Positions 50,780 to 63,132 of a stretch of 64,000 nucleotides of DNA are shown piece after piece; positions within the stretch are counted from its first letter, which is position 1; every line of letters begins with the position of its first letter. This stretch comes from Catenulispora rubra (GTDB lineage Bacteria; Actinomycetota; Actinomycetes; Streptomycetales; Catenulisporaceae). The stretch covers positions 44,357-108,356 of the forward strand of contig NZ_JAACYW010000007.1 of NCBI RefSeq assembly GCF_015356825.1, written 5' to 3'. A program made the position numbers and the translations under genes. The notes beneath the pieces are model-generated. The model was not told the origin of the DNA. It ran no database searches and saw only the letters and a list, made by a program, of their open reading frames with translations.

Positions 50780-51691
50780 TTGAGTCTGCTCAGTGCAGAG
50801 GCCTCGGCTGCTGGTGCGCCCGGAATCCTGGTCCCCGTCGTGTTATCCGCAGCGTTCTTGCACGCGAGCTGGAACGCGATTCTCAAGTTCATCCCCGACA
50901 AGCTGACCGCCTCGCTGTTGATGACGCTGTCGGCGGGTGCGCTGGCCGGGCTCGGGCTGTTCTTCGTCCCGGTGCCGGCCCGGGCCTCGTGGGTGCTGCT
51001 GCTTGTGTCGGCGGCGCTGCACGTCGGGTACTTCCTGATGCTGATCAAGACCTTCGAGATCGGCGACTTCAACCAGGTCTATCCGCTCGCGCGCGGGCTC
51101 TCGCCGGTGGTGGTGGCGGGCTTCGCGACGCTGCTGGGCGATCCGATGTCGCGGCACCAGACAGTGGGCATCGCTGTGGTCTGCGGTGGGCTGACGGTGC
51201 TGGTGTTCTCCGCCGGACGGCCGAAGCGGACGCAGGGCAAAGCCCTGTTCTGGGCGGCGATGACGGGGCTGTCGATCGCGACGTACACGGTCACCGACGG
51301 CGTCGCGGTGCGGCATTCGGGGTCGGCGGCCGGCTACACGGTGTGGATGATGCTCGCCGAGGGCACGCTGATGACGGCGGCGTGCGTGACGATCATGGTG
51401 CGGCGGGGCGCGACAGGCGCGGCCGCAGGCTTCCGGGTGACGCTTCGCAAACTGAGCCGCGGCGATGTGATGCGCGGCGTGATCGCGGGACCGTTGTCCT
51501 TCGTGGCCTACGGATTGGTGCTGTGGGCCCAGACGCGCGGCGCGCTCGCTGCGGTGTCGGCGTTGCGCGAGACAAGCGTGATCTTCGGCGCGGCGCTGGG
51601 CTCGGTCTTCCTGCGCGAGCCCTTCGGGCGGTACCGGATCTTCGCCGCGGTGACGATCGCCAGCGGGATCCTGATCCTCGAAGCGGCATAA
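50780..51691 (+). CDS. EamA/DMT-superfamily transporter
   Basis: 303 aa from TTG 50780, with GGGGTGGGG upstream and a TATATATA stretch at 50760-50767. About ten transmembrane helices in two EamA repeats: VVLSAAFLHASWNAILKF at the start, YPLARGLSPVVVAGFATLLG, then ALRETSVIFGAALGSVFLRE near the end. DMT exporters move metabolites such as amino acids or sugars out of or into cells. It follows the LacI gene by 37 bases and may belong to that regulon. Confidence 0.85.
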   Translation: MSLLSAEASAAGAPGILVPVVLSAAFLHASWNAILKFIPDKLTASLLMTLSAGALAGLGLFFVPVPARASWVLLLVSAALHVGYFLMLIKTFEIGDFNQVYPLARGLSPVVVAGFATLLGDPMSRHQTVGIAVVCGGLTVLVFSAGRPKRTQGKALFWAAMTGLSIATYTVTDGVAVRHSGSAAGYTVWMMLAEGTLMTAACVTIMVRRGATGAAAGFRVTLRKLSRGDVMRGVIAGPLSFVAYGLVLWAQTRGALAAVSALRETSVIFGAALGSVFLREPFGRYRIFAAVTIASGILILEAA

Positions 51692-51784
51692 GGGTTCTGG
51701 CGGCGCCGCACAATCCGCGCGCACCGCAAGCAGCCTGGCCAAGCCGGACTGCCGCAGCCTCGCGGGCGCCGCACCCCAAATCCG

Positions 51785-52401
51785 CTAAACCCGCACCGCG
51801 TCCAAAGCCGCCCGCATCCGCACCACCCGCCGCTCCAACCGCCCGACCGCCCCCTCGCGTCCGTCCTGGTCGATCAGCAGTGCCAGCGTCCCCTCGATGG
51901 CGCCGAGCCGGTTCGACAGCTCGTCCAGCATCCGCGGCGTCACCCCGGCCGCCTCGCGGAGCATCTCCGCCTGCTCCTTCAGCTGGCGGTTCTTGCGGTG
52001 CAGCTCGGCGAAGACGCCGACCTTCGCGCGCAGGACCCAGGGGTCGAAGGGTTTGGTCAGGTAGTCCGCGGCGCCGGCGGCGTAGCCGCGCAGGGTTTGG
52101 TGCGGGCCGTCGCCGGCGGCGGTGAGGAAGATGATCGGGGTGTCGCGGGAGCGCTCGCGCAGGCGGACGTGCGCCGCCACCTCGAAGCCGTCCATGCCGG
52201 GCATGCGGACGTCCAGGAGGATCACCGCGAAGTCCTCGCGCAGGACCGCGCGCAGTGCCTGCTCGCCGGAGGACGCGGTGATCAGCTCGTGGCCCAGCGA
52301 GCCCAGGATGGACTCCAGGGCCAGCAGGTTCTCCGGGCGGTCGTCGACCAGCAGGATCTTGATGTCGGCGTCGGCCGGCGTCGAGGCGCGGTGGGCGTCG
52401 G

Positions 52402-52405
<4 letters not shown>
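51785..52405 (-). CDS. Response regulator with coiled-coil tail, coupled to the hybrid kinase
   Basis: 206 aa, GTG start overlapping the kinase stop (GTGA). The receiver domain (about 14-130) has ILLVDDRPENLLALE, phospho-acceptor Asp in VILLDVRMPGMDG, LTAAG and Lys in LTKPFDP. There is no DNA-binding or GGDEF output domain; the tail is a predicted helix (LRAKVGVFAELHRKNRQLKEQ) and a short helical end. It probably acts as a phosphate carrier or protein-interaction partner of the kinase. Confidence 0.92.
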
Positions 52406-55761
<3,356 letters not shown>

Positions 55762-55969
55762 CGCCGCGCCTCCTTGACATGGGCGGCCGGCCCGCGTCCC
55801 GTTGTGCGACGCCAGATGACTCTCAGTTCTCGCGGAGTCACCCGACGTGCGGCGGCGGCCGCCCGGTGTTCTCTCGGTCAGTCACAGTCTCGCAGATCGT
55901 TCGGGCGGAAACGGATGAACCATACGATTAGCCCGCGCAGAGGCCCGGGCCGGGCTAGGCTCGAACACG

Positions 55970-57253
55970 ATGGCCCCTCGCACCCCCCGTACGTCTCTTC
56001 CCCGAGACCGCCCCGAAGAAGCGGTCCGGCTCACCCTGCTTTCCCAGGCTGGCGAACTCCTGTCCGGCACGCTGGACCGGCGCCGCCTGGCGGCCCTGGC
56101 CGCCCAGCTCGTCGTGCCGAGGCTGGCCGACTGGGTGGCACTCTATCCGGCCGCGGATCACCCGAACGTGTCGTCTTCGTGGACTCCGGAACACATTTGG
56201 CACCGCGAAGAGCGCAGGTTGGACGCGTTGCGCTCGGCGCTGGAGGGCTGGCGTCCGCCGCTGCCGGAGGAAAGTGGCAGGGCTCACATCAACACCCCGG
56301 CGCACGGCGAGTGGCCGGTCCCGGTGGCCTCGCCGTACGGCCAGGCGCTGCCGATCCCGCTCACCGCGCGCGGCGTGTCGCTGGGCACCCTGGTCCTCGG
56401 CGGCCCCGGCAAGGGCGGCTTCGCCGGTCCCGCGGTGCCGCTGGCGATGGAGCTGGCGTCCCGGATCGCGGCGGCGCTGGACAACGCGCGGCAGTACGCC
56501 GAACAGGTGGAGATCGTCAGGGGCCTGCAACGCTCGCTGCTGCCGCCCTCGCTGCCGGCGGTGCCGGGACTGGACATCGGCGTGGTCTACGAGGCCGCGT
56601 CCAACAGCGACGGCGTGCACGTCGGCGGCGACTTCTACGACGTGTTCCCGATCAGCCGGAAGGTCTGGGGCTTCGCGGTCGGCGACGTCTGCGGCACCGG
56701 CCCGGAGGCCGCCGCCCTGACCGGCCTGGCCCGGCACTCGCTGCGGCTGCTGGCCCGCGAGGGGCGCTCGCCGGTCACGGTGGTCGAGCGGCTGAACCAG
56801 GCGGTGCTGGAGGAGGGCGAACTCGCCGGCGACGCCGGGCGATTCATCACCCTGCTGTACGGCGAGGTCGAACCCCGTCCCGACGGCTCGGCCCAGCTGG
56901 TGCTGGTCTGCGCCGGCCACCCGCTGCCGCTGATCCTGCGCACGGACGGCAGCGTCCGCGCCGCCGCGAACCCGCAGCCGCTCCTCGGCGTGCTGCCGGC
57001 GCCGACGCTGTACGCCGAGGACGTGGAGCTGGGCGCCGGCGAGGTGCTGCTGGTCTACACCGACGGCGCGAGCGAGCGCCGCAACGGCCGGCTGATGCTC
57101 GGCGACGAGGGTGTGGCCGCGGCGCTGTCCGGCTGTTCGGGCATGACCGCGCCGGGGGTAGTGGCGCGGGTGCGGCAGGCGGTCGTGGACTTCGGGTCCT
57201 CCGGAACGCGGGACGACCTGGCGCTGTTGGCTCTGCGCGCCTACAAGGGCTGA
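55970..57253 (+). CDS. GAF-SpoIIE (PP2C) serine phosphatase
   Basis: 427 aa. The N-terminal GAF-like domain (about 20-170) ends with LASRIAAALDNARQYAEQVE. The PPM/SpoIIE domain (about 185-425) has LQRSLLPPSLP, VGGDFYDVFP, VGDVCGTGPEAA and VYTDGASERRN with metal-binding Asp residues. No ATPase domain is fused, unlike the phosphatase at 18383. It is divergent from the hybrid kinase, and the ~200-base gap must hold both promoters. Target is probably an anti-anti-sigma factor. Confidence 0.92.
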   Translation: MAPRTPRTSLPRDRPEEAVRLTLLSQAGELLSGTLDRRRLAALAAQLVVPRLADWVALYPAADHPNVSSSWTPEHIWHREERRLDALRSALEGWRPPLPEESGRAHINTPAHGEWPVPVASPYGQALPIPLTARGVSLGTLVLGGPGKGGFAGPAVPLAMELASRIAAALDNARQYAEQVEIVRGLQRSLLPPSLPAVPGLDIGVVYEAASNSDGVHVGGDFYDVFPISRKVWGFAVGDVCGTGPEAAALTGLARHSLRLLAREGRSPVTVVERLNQAVLEEGELAGDAGRFITLLYGEVEPRPDGSAQLVLVCAGHPLPLILRTDGSVRAAANPQPLLGVLPAPTLYAEDVELGAGEVLLVYTDGASERRNGRLMLGDEGVAAALSGCSGMTAPGVVARVRQAVVDFGSSGTRDDLALLALRAYKG

Positions 57254-57284
57254 GGCGTATCAGGTAGAGGTACGGTGCCAGAAA

Positions 57285-57342
57285 AGGTGCGGTCCCGAGC
57301 CGGGGGGATGGCTCAGGACCGCTGTCGGCTTTCGCCGCACCT
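57285..57342. terminator. Stem-loop with alternative pairing between convergent genes
   Basis: GCGGTCCCGAGCC (57289-57301) pairs with 57310-57322 (12 of 13). AGGTGCGG (57285-57292) can instead pair exactly with CCGCACCT (57335-57342). The two foldings share GCGG and exclude one another. It lies between the phosphatase stop (57253) and the convergent gene end (57376). Confidence 0.7.
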
Positions 57343-57375
57343 ATATAGACGCCTGGCGAGGGTCTTCGGGTTGTG

Positions 57376-58347
57376 TCACGGCAAACCCTTGACCTCTGGT
57401 CCGCTCAGGGCTTTGGCGAGTGTGTCGTCGGTCCACGGGACCGGCTTCAGGGCCTTGCCGGTGATGGAGCGCTGCTTCCCGGCTCCGTTGCCCAGAGGGG
57501 GGTAGCCGGAGATGGTGCCGAAGTAGACGACTGAGCTGGCGGAGACCGTCACCAGCGTTCCGTCGGGGAACCGGCGGCCGGCGACGGACATTTCTCCGTC
57601 CTTGTCGCCGACCGAGTGCGTCGTGACGATGACCGAGCCGTCGCTCAGAGTCTGGTGTGTGCAGGGTGACCAGGAAGTCGGCAGGAGATAGACGGGCACC
57701 CAGAACTCGTCCAGTCCGCACGCCACGTTCGGGGGAGTCGTGATCTGGCCGGCCAGCCAGCTGTCGTACACGTTGACCGTCACGGTCCCCAGAGGCGTGG
57801 ACACGTCGTCGTGGCCGTTCACCGGCGGGACTCCGTCGGTTGTCCAGAACCCCATGCCTCCGACGTCGTCCAGGAACCTCCCCGAGGCGGGCGGCCCGAT
57901 GACGGTCGGGCTCCGGTCGTACGAGTTGCGGACATGCGCCAGGCCGGGGTCGATCCCGCTGATGACGGCGCTGATCGTGGCGGCGGCCCCGGCGGGGATC
58001 GCGACGGGGTCCTTCGGCGTCGGGTTGCGGTACCCGTTGCCGAGGCGGAGGTATTTGCTGAGGCTCGAAAGGGGGGCGATGGTCTTCGCGGGGGAAGACG
58101 CAGGCGAGACCATGGTCTGCCCACTGCTGCTCGCACCGCCGCCGAGCGTGGTGAAGGCGCCCGCGGACAGTGCGACGATCGCTGCCGCCGCCAGGGCGCC
58201 GGTCGCCCGGTACCGCGTTCGCTGGCGGGCGCTGGTCCGCGCCGCTGCCGCGGCATCCGGGACCCAGTGCGGTTCGTTGTCAGAGGTGTGCGCGCGGTCG
58301 AAGACGCCGCGGGCCCAGTCGTCCTCTCGGGATTCGAGATCTGGCAT
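57376..58347 (-). CDS. Anti-sigma-like single-pass membrane protein following the SigE gene
   Basis: 323 aa from ATG 58347 (GAGGGA seven bases upstream; ATG 58362 also possible). The N-terminal ~55 residues are cytoplasmic and include EDDWARGVFDRAH; one transmembrane helix (GALAAAAIVALSAGAF) follows, then an extracytoplasmic part of about 235 residues with two cysteines (ACGLDEFW, SPCTH) and TLSDGSVIVTTHS. Position after the sigma factor suggests an anti-sigma role, but no zinc HxxxCxxC motif is present. It shares the TLSDGSV block and layout with the partial protein at 63255. Confidence 0.7.
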   Translation of the reverse strand: MPDLESREDDWARGVFDRAHTSDNEPHWVPDAAAAARTSARQRTRYRATGALAAAAIVALSAGAFTTLGGGASSSGQTMVSPASSPAKTIAPLSSLSKYLRLGNGYRNPTPKDPVAIPAGAAATISAVISGIDPGLAHVRNSYDRSPTVIGPPASGRFLDDVGGMGFWTTDGVPPVNGHDDVSTPLGTVTVNVYDSWLAGQITTPPNVACGLDEFWVPVYLLPTSWSPCTHQTLSDGSVIVTTHSVGDKDGEMSVAGRRFPDGTLVTVSASSVVYFGTISGYPPLGNGAGKQRSITGKALKPVPWTDDTLAKALSGPEVKGLP

Positions 58348-58370
58348 GGGTTCGTCCCTCATGTCTGGTG

Positions 58371-58883
58371 TCAGTGTTCTTCGGCGACGGGCTCGAAGAC
58401 CGTGCCGGCCAGCAGCGGGCGCAGCGCGGCGAGCCCCTTGGCGGCCTGGCTCTTGACGGTGCCCGCGGTGCACCCCAAGAGTCCGGCCGTTTCCTCCACG
58501 CTCAGGTCCTCCCAGTACCGCAGGACCAGGACCGCGCGTTGTCGGGGCGGGACCCGGCGCAGTGCCGCGACCAGGATGTCGCGGTCGTCGCTGGGTCCGG
58601 TGCCCGGCGCCTCGACGTCCGGCAGGTACTCCGCCGGGGTCTCCCGCCGCCATTTGGCGCGGCGGGTGTCGAGGTACGCGCGGAAGAGCATGGTGCGCAG
58701 ATAGGCGTCGAAGGTGTCCTGACGCCTGATGCGCCGCCAGTGCAGGTGGACCTTCACGAACACGGCCTGGACGAGGTCTTCGGCCAGGTGCCAGTCCCCG
58801 CACATCAGGTAGGCGGTGCGCCGCAGCGCCGTGCCCTTGGCGGCGACGACTTCGGCGAACTCCGCCTCGTAGGACCTGTCCAT
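58371..58883 (-). CDS. SigE-family RNA polymerase sigma-70 factor
   Basis: 170 aa, GAGGTGGGG before the ATG at 58883. Region 2 is AYLMCGDWHLAEDLVQAVFV (short form of the ECF RDxxDAEDxxQ motif), region 4 is VPPRQRAVLVLRYWEDLSVE and ETAGLLGCTAGTVKSQ. This is the actinobacterial SigE (SACE1-type) ECF group. The downstream membrane protein overlaps its operon. No conserved GGAAC-type promoter was found just upstream. Confidence 0.93.
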   Translation of the reverse strand: MDRSYEAEFAEVVAAKGTALRRTAYLMCGDWHLAEDLVQAVFVKVHLHWRRIRRQDTFDAYLRTMLFRAYLDTRRAKWRRETPAEYLPDVEAPGTGPSDDRDILVAALRRVPPRQRAVLVLRYWEDLSVEETAGLLGCTAGTVKSQAAKGLAALRPLLAGTVFEPVAEEH

Positions 58884-58901
58884 CCCCCCACCTCTCCACT
58901 G

Positions 58902-58919
58902 CTCCTGCGCCGGCAGGAG
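58902..58919. promoter_or_regulatory. Hairpin CTCCTGC-N4-GCAGGAG
   Basis: Seven-bp arms with a 4-nt loop lie 19 bases upstream of the sigma gene and 35 bases after the CFA synthase stop, both minus strand. Either a terminator for the CFA gene or an operator of the sigma gene. Confidence 0.45.
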
Positions 58920-58954
58920 TTATACGGAAGTGGGGGGCTCCGGGGTTGCCCGGA

Positions 58955-60226
58955 TCACCGTCTCGTGTACGCGAGCTGCGAGACCCCGAGGTAGCCGGAG
59001 GCGAATCCGGCCTCGCAGTAGGCCAGGTAGAAGCGCCAGGTGCGGCGGAAGACCTCGTCGAAGCCGTGCGCGGCGACCCGCGGCCAGTTCTCCTCGAAGC
59101 GGTGGCGCCAGGCCCGCAGGGTGCGGGCGTAGTCCAGGCCGAAGTCGCGGCGGGCGGCCAGCCGCAGGTCGGCGGTGCCGGCGGCGTGGTCGAGCTCGGC
59201 GATCGAGGGGATGAGGCCGCCGGGGAAGATGTACTTGTGGATCCAGGAGTACGAGTCCTGGGTGGCGACCATGCGGTGGTGGGCCATGGTGATGGCCTGG
59301 ACGGCGACGCGGCCGCCGCGGGCCAGGTTGCGCTCGATGGCCTGGAAGTAGTCCGGCAGGTAGCGGCGGCCGACGGCCTCGATCATCTCCACCGAGACCA
59401 CGGCGTCGAACGGCTGCTCCTCGGCCACCTCGCGGTAGTCGGCCAGCCGCACCTCGACCCGGTCGGCCAGGCCGGCCGCGGCGACGCGCCTGCGGGCCAG
59501 GTCCTGCTGCTCCTCGGACAGGGTCACGGTCAGCACCGTGGCGCCGCGCTCGCCGGCCGCCTTGATCGCCAGCGCGCCCCAGCCGGAGCCGATCTCCAGC
59601 AGGCGCGTGCCCTTGCGGACGCCGGCCGCGTCGAGCATCGCGTCGATCTTGCGGACCTGCGCGGCGTGCAGGTCGCCGGGCCCGTCGGCGTCGGCGACCG
59701 GGTCGAACAGCGCCGAGGAGTAGGTCATCGACGGGTCGAGGAACGCCTCGAACATGTCGTTGGACAGGTCGTAGTGCGCGTGCGCGTTGTGCCGCGCGCC
59801 GCGCCGGTCGCCGTCGTGCTCGCGCGGCATGTGCTGGGCCGCCAGGCTGCGCATGCGGTGCAGCGGCCGCGGGATCAGGTCCTCCAGCCGCGAGGCCAGC
59901 TCGGTGAGCAGCGCGACCAGCTCGTCGCCGGTCTCGGTGTCCCAGGCGCCGGTCTGGTAGGCCTCGCCGAAGCCGATCAGGCCGTCGGTGCCGAGCCGGT
60001 TCAGGAACTCCTGCGGTCGCCGCACCCGCAGCACGGGCCCGCCGCCGCCGGGGACGCCGGCTCCGGCCAGCGCCAGCCCGTTGGGGGCGACCACGGTCAC
60101 CGGGATGTCCTTCAGCGCGTGGGTGAACAAACGTCGTGCGACGCGCGCACGGACCGGGCGGTCCGGGAAACGCGCGAGGTCCGGCCAGCGATCGGTGTCG
60201 ATCAGCGGGATGGACTGGTGAGTCAT
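58955..60226 (-). CDS. cfa: Cyclopropane-fatty-acyl-phospholipid synthase family methyltransferase
   Basis: 423 aa, GGAGCGGAAAG before the ATG. The N-terminal ~150 residues contain FGEAYQTGAWDTET, typical of CFA synthases. The SAM domain has YDLSNDMFEAFLDPSMTYSS, LLEIGSGWGALAIKAA (motif I), VSVEMIEAVGRRYLPDYF and HKYIFPGG. It adds a methylene to unsaturated acyl chains of membrane phospholipids. Location near the SigE-type sigma gene would fit envelope stress control; inference only. Confidence 0.93.
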   Translation of the reverse strand: MTHQSIPLIDTDRWPDLARFPDRPVRARVARRLFTHALKDIPVTVVAPNGLALAGAGVPGGGGPVLRVRRPQEFLNRLGTDGLIGFGEAYQTGAWDTETGDELVALLTELASRLEDLIPRPLHRMRSLAAQHMPREHDGDRRGARHNAHAHYDLSNDMFEAFLDPSMTYSSALFDPVADADGPGDLHAAQVRKIDAMLDAAGVRKGTRLLEIGSGWGALAIKAAGERGATVLTVTLSEEQQDLARRRVAAAGLADRVEVRLADYREVAEEQPFDAVVSVEMIEAVGRRYLPDYFQAIERNLARGGRVAVQAITMAHHRMVATQDSYSWIHKYIFPGGLIPSIAELDHAAGTADLRLAARRDFGLDYARTLRAWRHRFEENWPRVAAHGFDEVFRRTWRFYLAYCEAGFASGYLGVSQLAYTRR

Positions 60227-60290
60227 CTTTCCGCTCCGAGATCGGGGTCAGTCTCTGAACGCCTTCAGTAACGTAACACGCTCTTGATCG

Positions 60291-61055
60291 TTAAGCGCGG
60301 ACCCGCCCGGCGGGGGTCAGGACTCGTTGTAAGCCCTCGGGGGCGGCCGCGTGGAAGGCCTCGACGATCAGGTCGGCATAGCGCGGCGGCCGGGTTGCGG
60401 CCGCCTGCGCCGAGCCGGGCTGATCGAGGAGACACGTATGGCTGAACGCCAGGACCAGCCGGTTCCAATCCCGGGCCCGGGACAGAAGCGTGTGGCCAGA
60501 GCCCGGCACCACGATCCGCGCCACGTCGTGTCCCTCGGCCCGGGCCCGAGCGGCGTACTCGTAGGAGGAACGCGGCGAGGTGACGCGATCGCGCGTCCCG
60601 TGCGCCAACAGCAACCGCCGCCCGGCCAGCTGCACGGTCGGCTCGGCCTCCGGCAGCCACGGTGCGAGGCCCAGCACCCCGACCACGTGCGGCGCGTCGG
60701 CGGCGTTCACCACCGCGCGGCCGCCGAGCGAGTGGCCACCGAGCACGATCGGCACATCGCCGTACCGCTCCGCCAGCTGCGCGGCAGCCCACCGCACATC
60801 CGGCACCGGCGCCCGCTCATCCCCGTTCCACCCCTGATACCGGAAGCACATGGTGTGCACGGCAACCCCGCGCCCCGCCAACCGCGGCGCCACCGCCCGC
60901 GCGATCATGCGCATCCGCGTCACCGGCCCACCCCGCCGATGCGGCGCCTGGTGCGAACGCTCCTTGCCACCGTGCGCGAGCAGGACGACACCGACCACGC
61001 CGTCACGCACCGGGCGGATCGGCGGGTCGAGGCGGGGTTCGGATTCCCTGCTCAC
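60291..61055 (-). CDS. Alpha/beta hydrolase
   Basis: 254 aa from GTG 61055. The nucleophile elbow is GGHSLGG (Ser about 110), the acid and base are likely the Asp in LLAHGTRDRVTSP and the His in VVPGSGHTLL, as in dienelactone-hydrolase-like proteins. RYQGWNGDERAPVPDV matches a conserved motif of actinobacterial hydrolases with VVNAADAPHVVGVLGLAPW. Cytoplasmic (no signal). Substrate unknown. Confidence 0.85.
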   Translation of the reverse strand: MSRESEPRLDPPIRPVRDGVVGVVLLAHGGKERSHQAPHRRGGPVTRMRMIARAVAPRLAGRGVAVHTMCFRYQGWNGDERAPVPDVRWAAAQLAERYGDVPIVLGGHSLGGRAVVNAADAPHVVGVLGLAPWLPEAEPTVQLAGRRLLLAHGTRDRVTSPRSSYEYAARARAEGHDVARIVVPGSGHTLLSRARDWNRLVLAFSHTCLLDQPGSAQAAATRPPRYADLIVEAFHAAAPEGLQRVLTPAGRVRA

Positions 61056-61198
61056 GGGAGCGAGGGTACCGCTGGGAGGTTCGCGGTGCGAAGCATCGTC
61101 TCAAGGCCTGGGGGGCGTGCGGCTGAGGTCGGGGGTGCGTGAGTCGGTCGGGTGGTGAGCACGGCGGCGGCGCGTGGGCGTGGCGGGCTCGGGTGACT

Positions 61199-61429
61199 TC
61201 ACCCGCTGTCCCCCGACCGTTCGGATCCTCGGAAGTCCATCGTGATCGTGACCCGCTCCGCATCGGTGCCGAGCATCGTCGCGATCGCGTCGCGCGCCGT
61301 GTTCCGGGCCTGCTCGCGGTTGCGGCCTTGCGTGTGCACACCTGGCAGATCCGGGACGGTGACCACCCACCAGTCGCCGTCCGGCTCGGCGATGGCGCGG
61401 TAGGTCTCGGGGGTCGCAGGTCCGGTCAC
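61199..61429 (-). CDS. HicB-like small protein without a HicA partner
   Basis: 76 aa from GTG 61429 with AAGGAGG about 9 bases upstream. The fold signature is YRAIAEPDGDWWVVTVPDLPGVHTQ (split for length: YRAIAEPDGDWW, VVTVPDLPGVHTQ) then GRNREQARNTARDAIA, the RNase-H-like HicB/DUF1902 domain of antitoxins. No HicA dsRBD toxin gene and no DNA-binding C-terminus is present, so it is an orphan. It lies 106 bases after ndh on the same strand. Confidence 0.8.
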   Translation of the reverse strand: MTGPATPETYRAIAEPDGDWWVVTVPDLPGVHTQGRNREQARNTARDAIATMLGTDAERVTITMDFRGSERSGDSG

Positions 61430-61535
61430 TGACTTGCCTCCTTGCTCGGCTGGACCTCTTCACTTTCGCACGCGAAAAGGCCGAAGCCCGTCGAAGCGAA
61501 AACTCCGACGGGCCCCGGCCCGAGACGACCGCGAC

Positions 61536-62873
61536 TCACGCAGCCTTGCGCTGGTCCCCCGCGGCCTCGGCGAACTCGTCGCGCGGGCGCTCGATGGAGC
61601 CCAGGCCGACGGCTTCGCGGCGGAAGAACAGGGCCAGGGTCCAGTCGGCGATGACGCGGATCTTGCGGTTGAAGGTGGGGACCCGGCTCATGTGGTACGT
61701 GCGGTGCATGAACCAGGCCGGCCAGCCGCGCAGGCGGATGTTGTAGACGTCGGCGACGCCCTTGTGCAGGCCCAGGGAGGCCACCGAGCCGACGTGCTTG
61801 TGCTTGTACTCGCGGGGCTCGAAGCCGCGGACGGCCGCGACCACGTTGTCCGCCAGCTGCTTGGCCTGGCGCACGGCATGCTGCGCCGAGGGGGAGCACC
61901 ACTTGCCGGGGTTGGCCAGGTCCGGGACCTGGGCTCCGTCGCCGGCGGACCAGACGTTGGCGAAGCCCTCGACGCGCAGGGTCGGGTCGGCGACGACGTG
62001 GCCGCGCTCGCCGAGGGGGACGCCGAACTTCTGCACCACCGGGTTCGGCTTCACGCCGGCGGTCCACACGATGGTGGAGGCCACCATCTTGGTGCCGTCC
62101 GAGAGCTGCACGCGGCGGTTGACGCAGGACTCCAGGAACGTGTTCAGCTTGACCTGGATGCCGCGCTTCTCCAACTCGTGGACCGTGTACTCGCCGAGCG
62201 CCGGCCGGACCTCGGGCAGGATGCGCCCGGAGCCCTCGACCATCACCCAGCGCATGTCCTCGGGGCGGATGTTCGGGTAGATCTTGCACGCGTCGCGCGC
62301 CATGTCCTCCAGCTCGGCGATCGCCTCGATGCCGGCGAAGCCGCCGCCGATGAAGACGAAGGTGAGCGCGCGGCGGCGGATCTTCTCGTCCTTGGTGGTG
62401 GCCGCGATGTCCATCTGGCCCAGGACGTGGTTGCGCAGCGCTATGGCCTCTTCGATCTGCTTGAAGCCGATGCCGTTCTCGGCCAGGCCCGGGATCGGCA
62501 GGGTGCGCGCGATGGAGCCGACCGCGATGACCACCTGGTCGAACTCGATCTCGTAGGGCTCGCCGGCGATCGGTTCGATCGAGGCGACCTTGCGCACCTG
62601 GTCGATGTCGGTGACCCGCGCGGTGAGCACTTCGGCGCGCTTGAGCACCGAGCGCAGCGGCACCACGACGTGCCGCGGGGACAGGGAGCCGGCCGCCGCT
62701 TCGGGCAGGAACGGCTGGTAGGTCATGTACGAGCGCGGGTCGACGACAGTGACCAGCGCTTCGTCCTTGCCGAGCTTCTTCAGGATGCGGTGCGCCGTGT
62801 ACATCCCGACGTAGCCGCCGCCAACGATCAGAATCCGAGGGATCGCCTTGCCGTTCCCGCTCGCCTTGCCCAC
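61536..62873 (-). CDS. ndh: Type II NADH dehydrogenase
   Basis: 445 aa from GTG 62873. FAD-binding ILIVGGGYVGMYTAHRI at the N-terminus; NADH-binding FVFIGGGFAGIEAIAE; quinone-site motif TIVWTAGVKPNPV and VWSAGDGAQVPD. The C-terminal NRKIRVIADWTLALFFRRE is an amphipathic membrane anchor. It passes electrons from NADH to menaquinone without pumping protons. The longer frame to TTG 62939 adds a Gly-rich peptide not seen in relatives. A GTG start with GGAGG is favoured. Confidence 0.93.
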   Translation of the reverse strand: MGKASGNGKAIPRILIVGGGYVGMYTAHRILKKLGKDEALVTVVDPRSYMTYQPFLPEAAAGSLSPRHVVVPLRSVLKRAEVLTARVTDIDQVRKVASIEPIAGEPYEIEFDQVVIAVGSIARTLPIPGLAENGIGFKQIEEAIALRNHVLGQMDIAATTKDEKIRRRALTFVFIGGGFAGIEAIAELEDMARDACKIYPNIRPEDMRWVMVEGSGRILPEVRPALGEYTVHELEKRGIQVKLNTFLESCVNRRVQLSDGTKMVASTIVWTAGVKPNPVVQKFGVPLGERGHVVADPTLRVEGFANVWSAGDGAQVPDLANPGKWCSPSAQHAVRQAKQLADNVVAAVRGFEPREYKHKHVGSVASLGLHKGVADVYNIRLRGWPAWFMHRTYHMSRVPTFNRKIRVIADWTLALFFRREAVGLGSIERPRDEFAEAAGDQRKAA

Positions 62874-62883
62874 TTGATGCTCG

Positions 62884-62888
62884 CCTCC
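62884..62888 (-). promoter_or_regulatory. Ribosome site supporting the GTG start of ndh
   Basis: GGAGG on the minus strand, 10 bases before GTG 62873. The alternative TTG at 62939 has no comparable site. Confidence 0.7.
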
Positions 62889-62983
62889 GCCGCCTAGTCC
62901 AAGGCCGCCGTCTCGACGCTCGATCTTCTTACTTTTCAAGCGTAGAGAGGTTCAGGCAGTGCCCCGTGCGGTGCGAGTTAACA

Positions 62984-62995
62984 GCTGATGTCAGC
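62984..62995. promoter_or_regulatory. Palindrome GCTGATGTCAGC in the ndh upstream region
   Basis: GCTGA-TG-TCAGC, 111 bases upstream of the ndh start, candidate regulator site. Confidence 0.35.
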
Positions 62996-63031
62996 GGGAA
63001 GATTTGTGCGCGTTTGGCATCAGATGCGCTG

Positions 63032-63052
63032 GTGACGCTGGTCACACTGTGA
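63032..63052. promoter_or_regulatory. Interlocked palindromes upstream of ndh
   Basis: GTGACGCTGGTCAC (63032-63045) overlaps TCACACTGTGA (63042-63052). They share TCAC, so binding at one would compete with the other. The half-site TGTGA is found in Rex and Crp-type operators, but spacing does not match the Rex 16-mer. Confidence 0.4.
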
Positions 63053-63132
63053 GCAACATTACAGCTATTCCGACACAGTGTCAGGTAGTGAGACACATTC
63101 GACGTCGCGTAGAAGAATAGCGCCGCCCGGCT

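Noticed and set aside
63032..63052. Rex operator upstream of ndh
   Set aside because: The half-sites TCACA and TGTGA are separated by one base rather than forming the known 16-bp TGTGAAC-type operator, so it is kept only as an unnamed palindrome.
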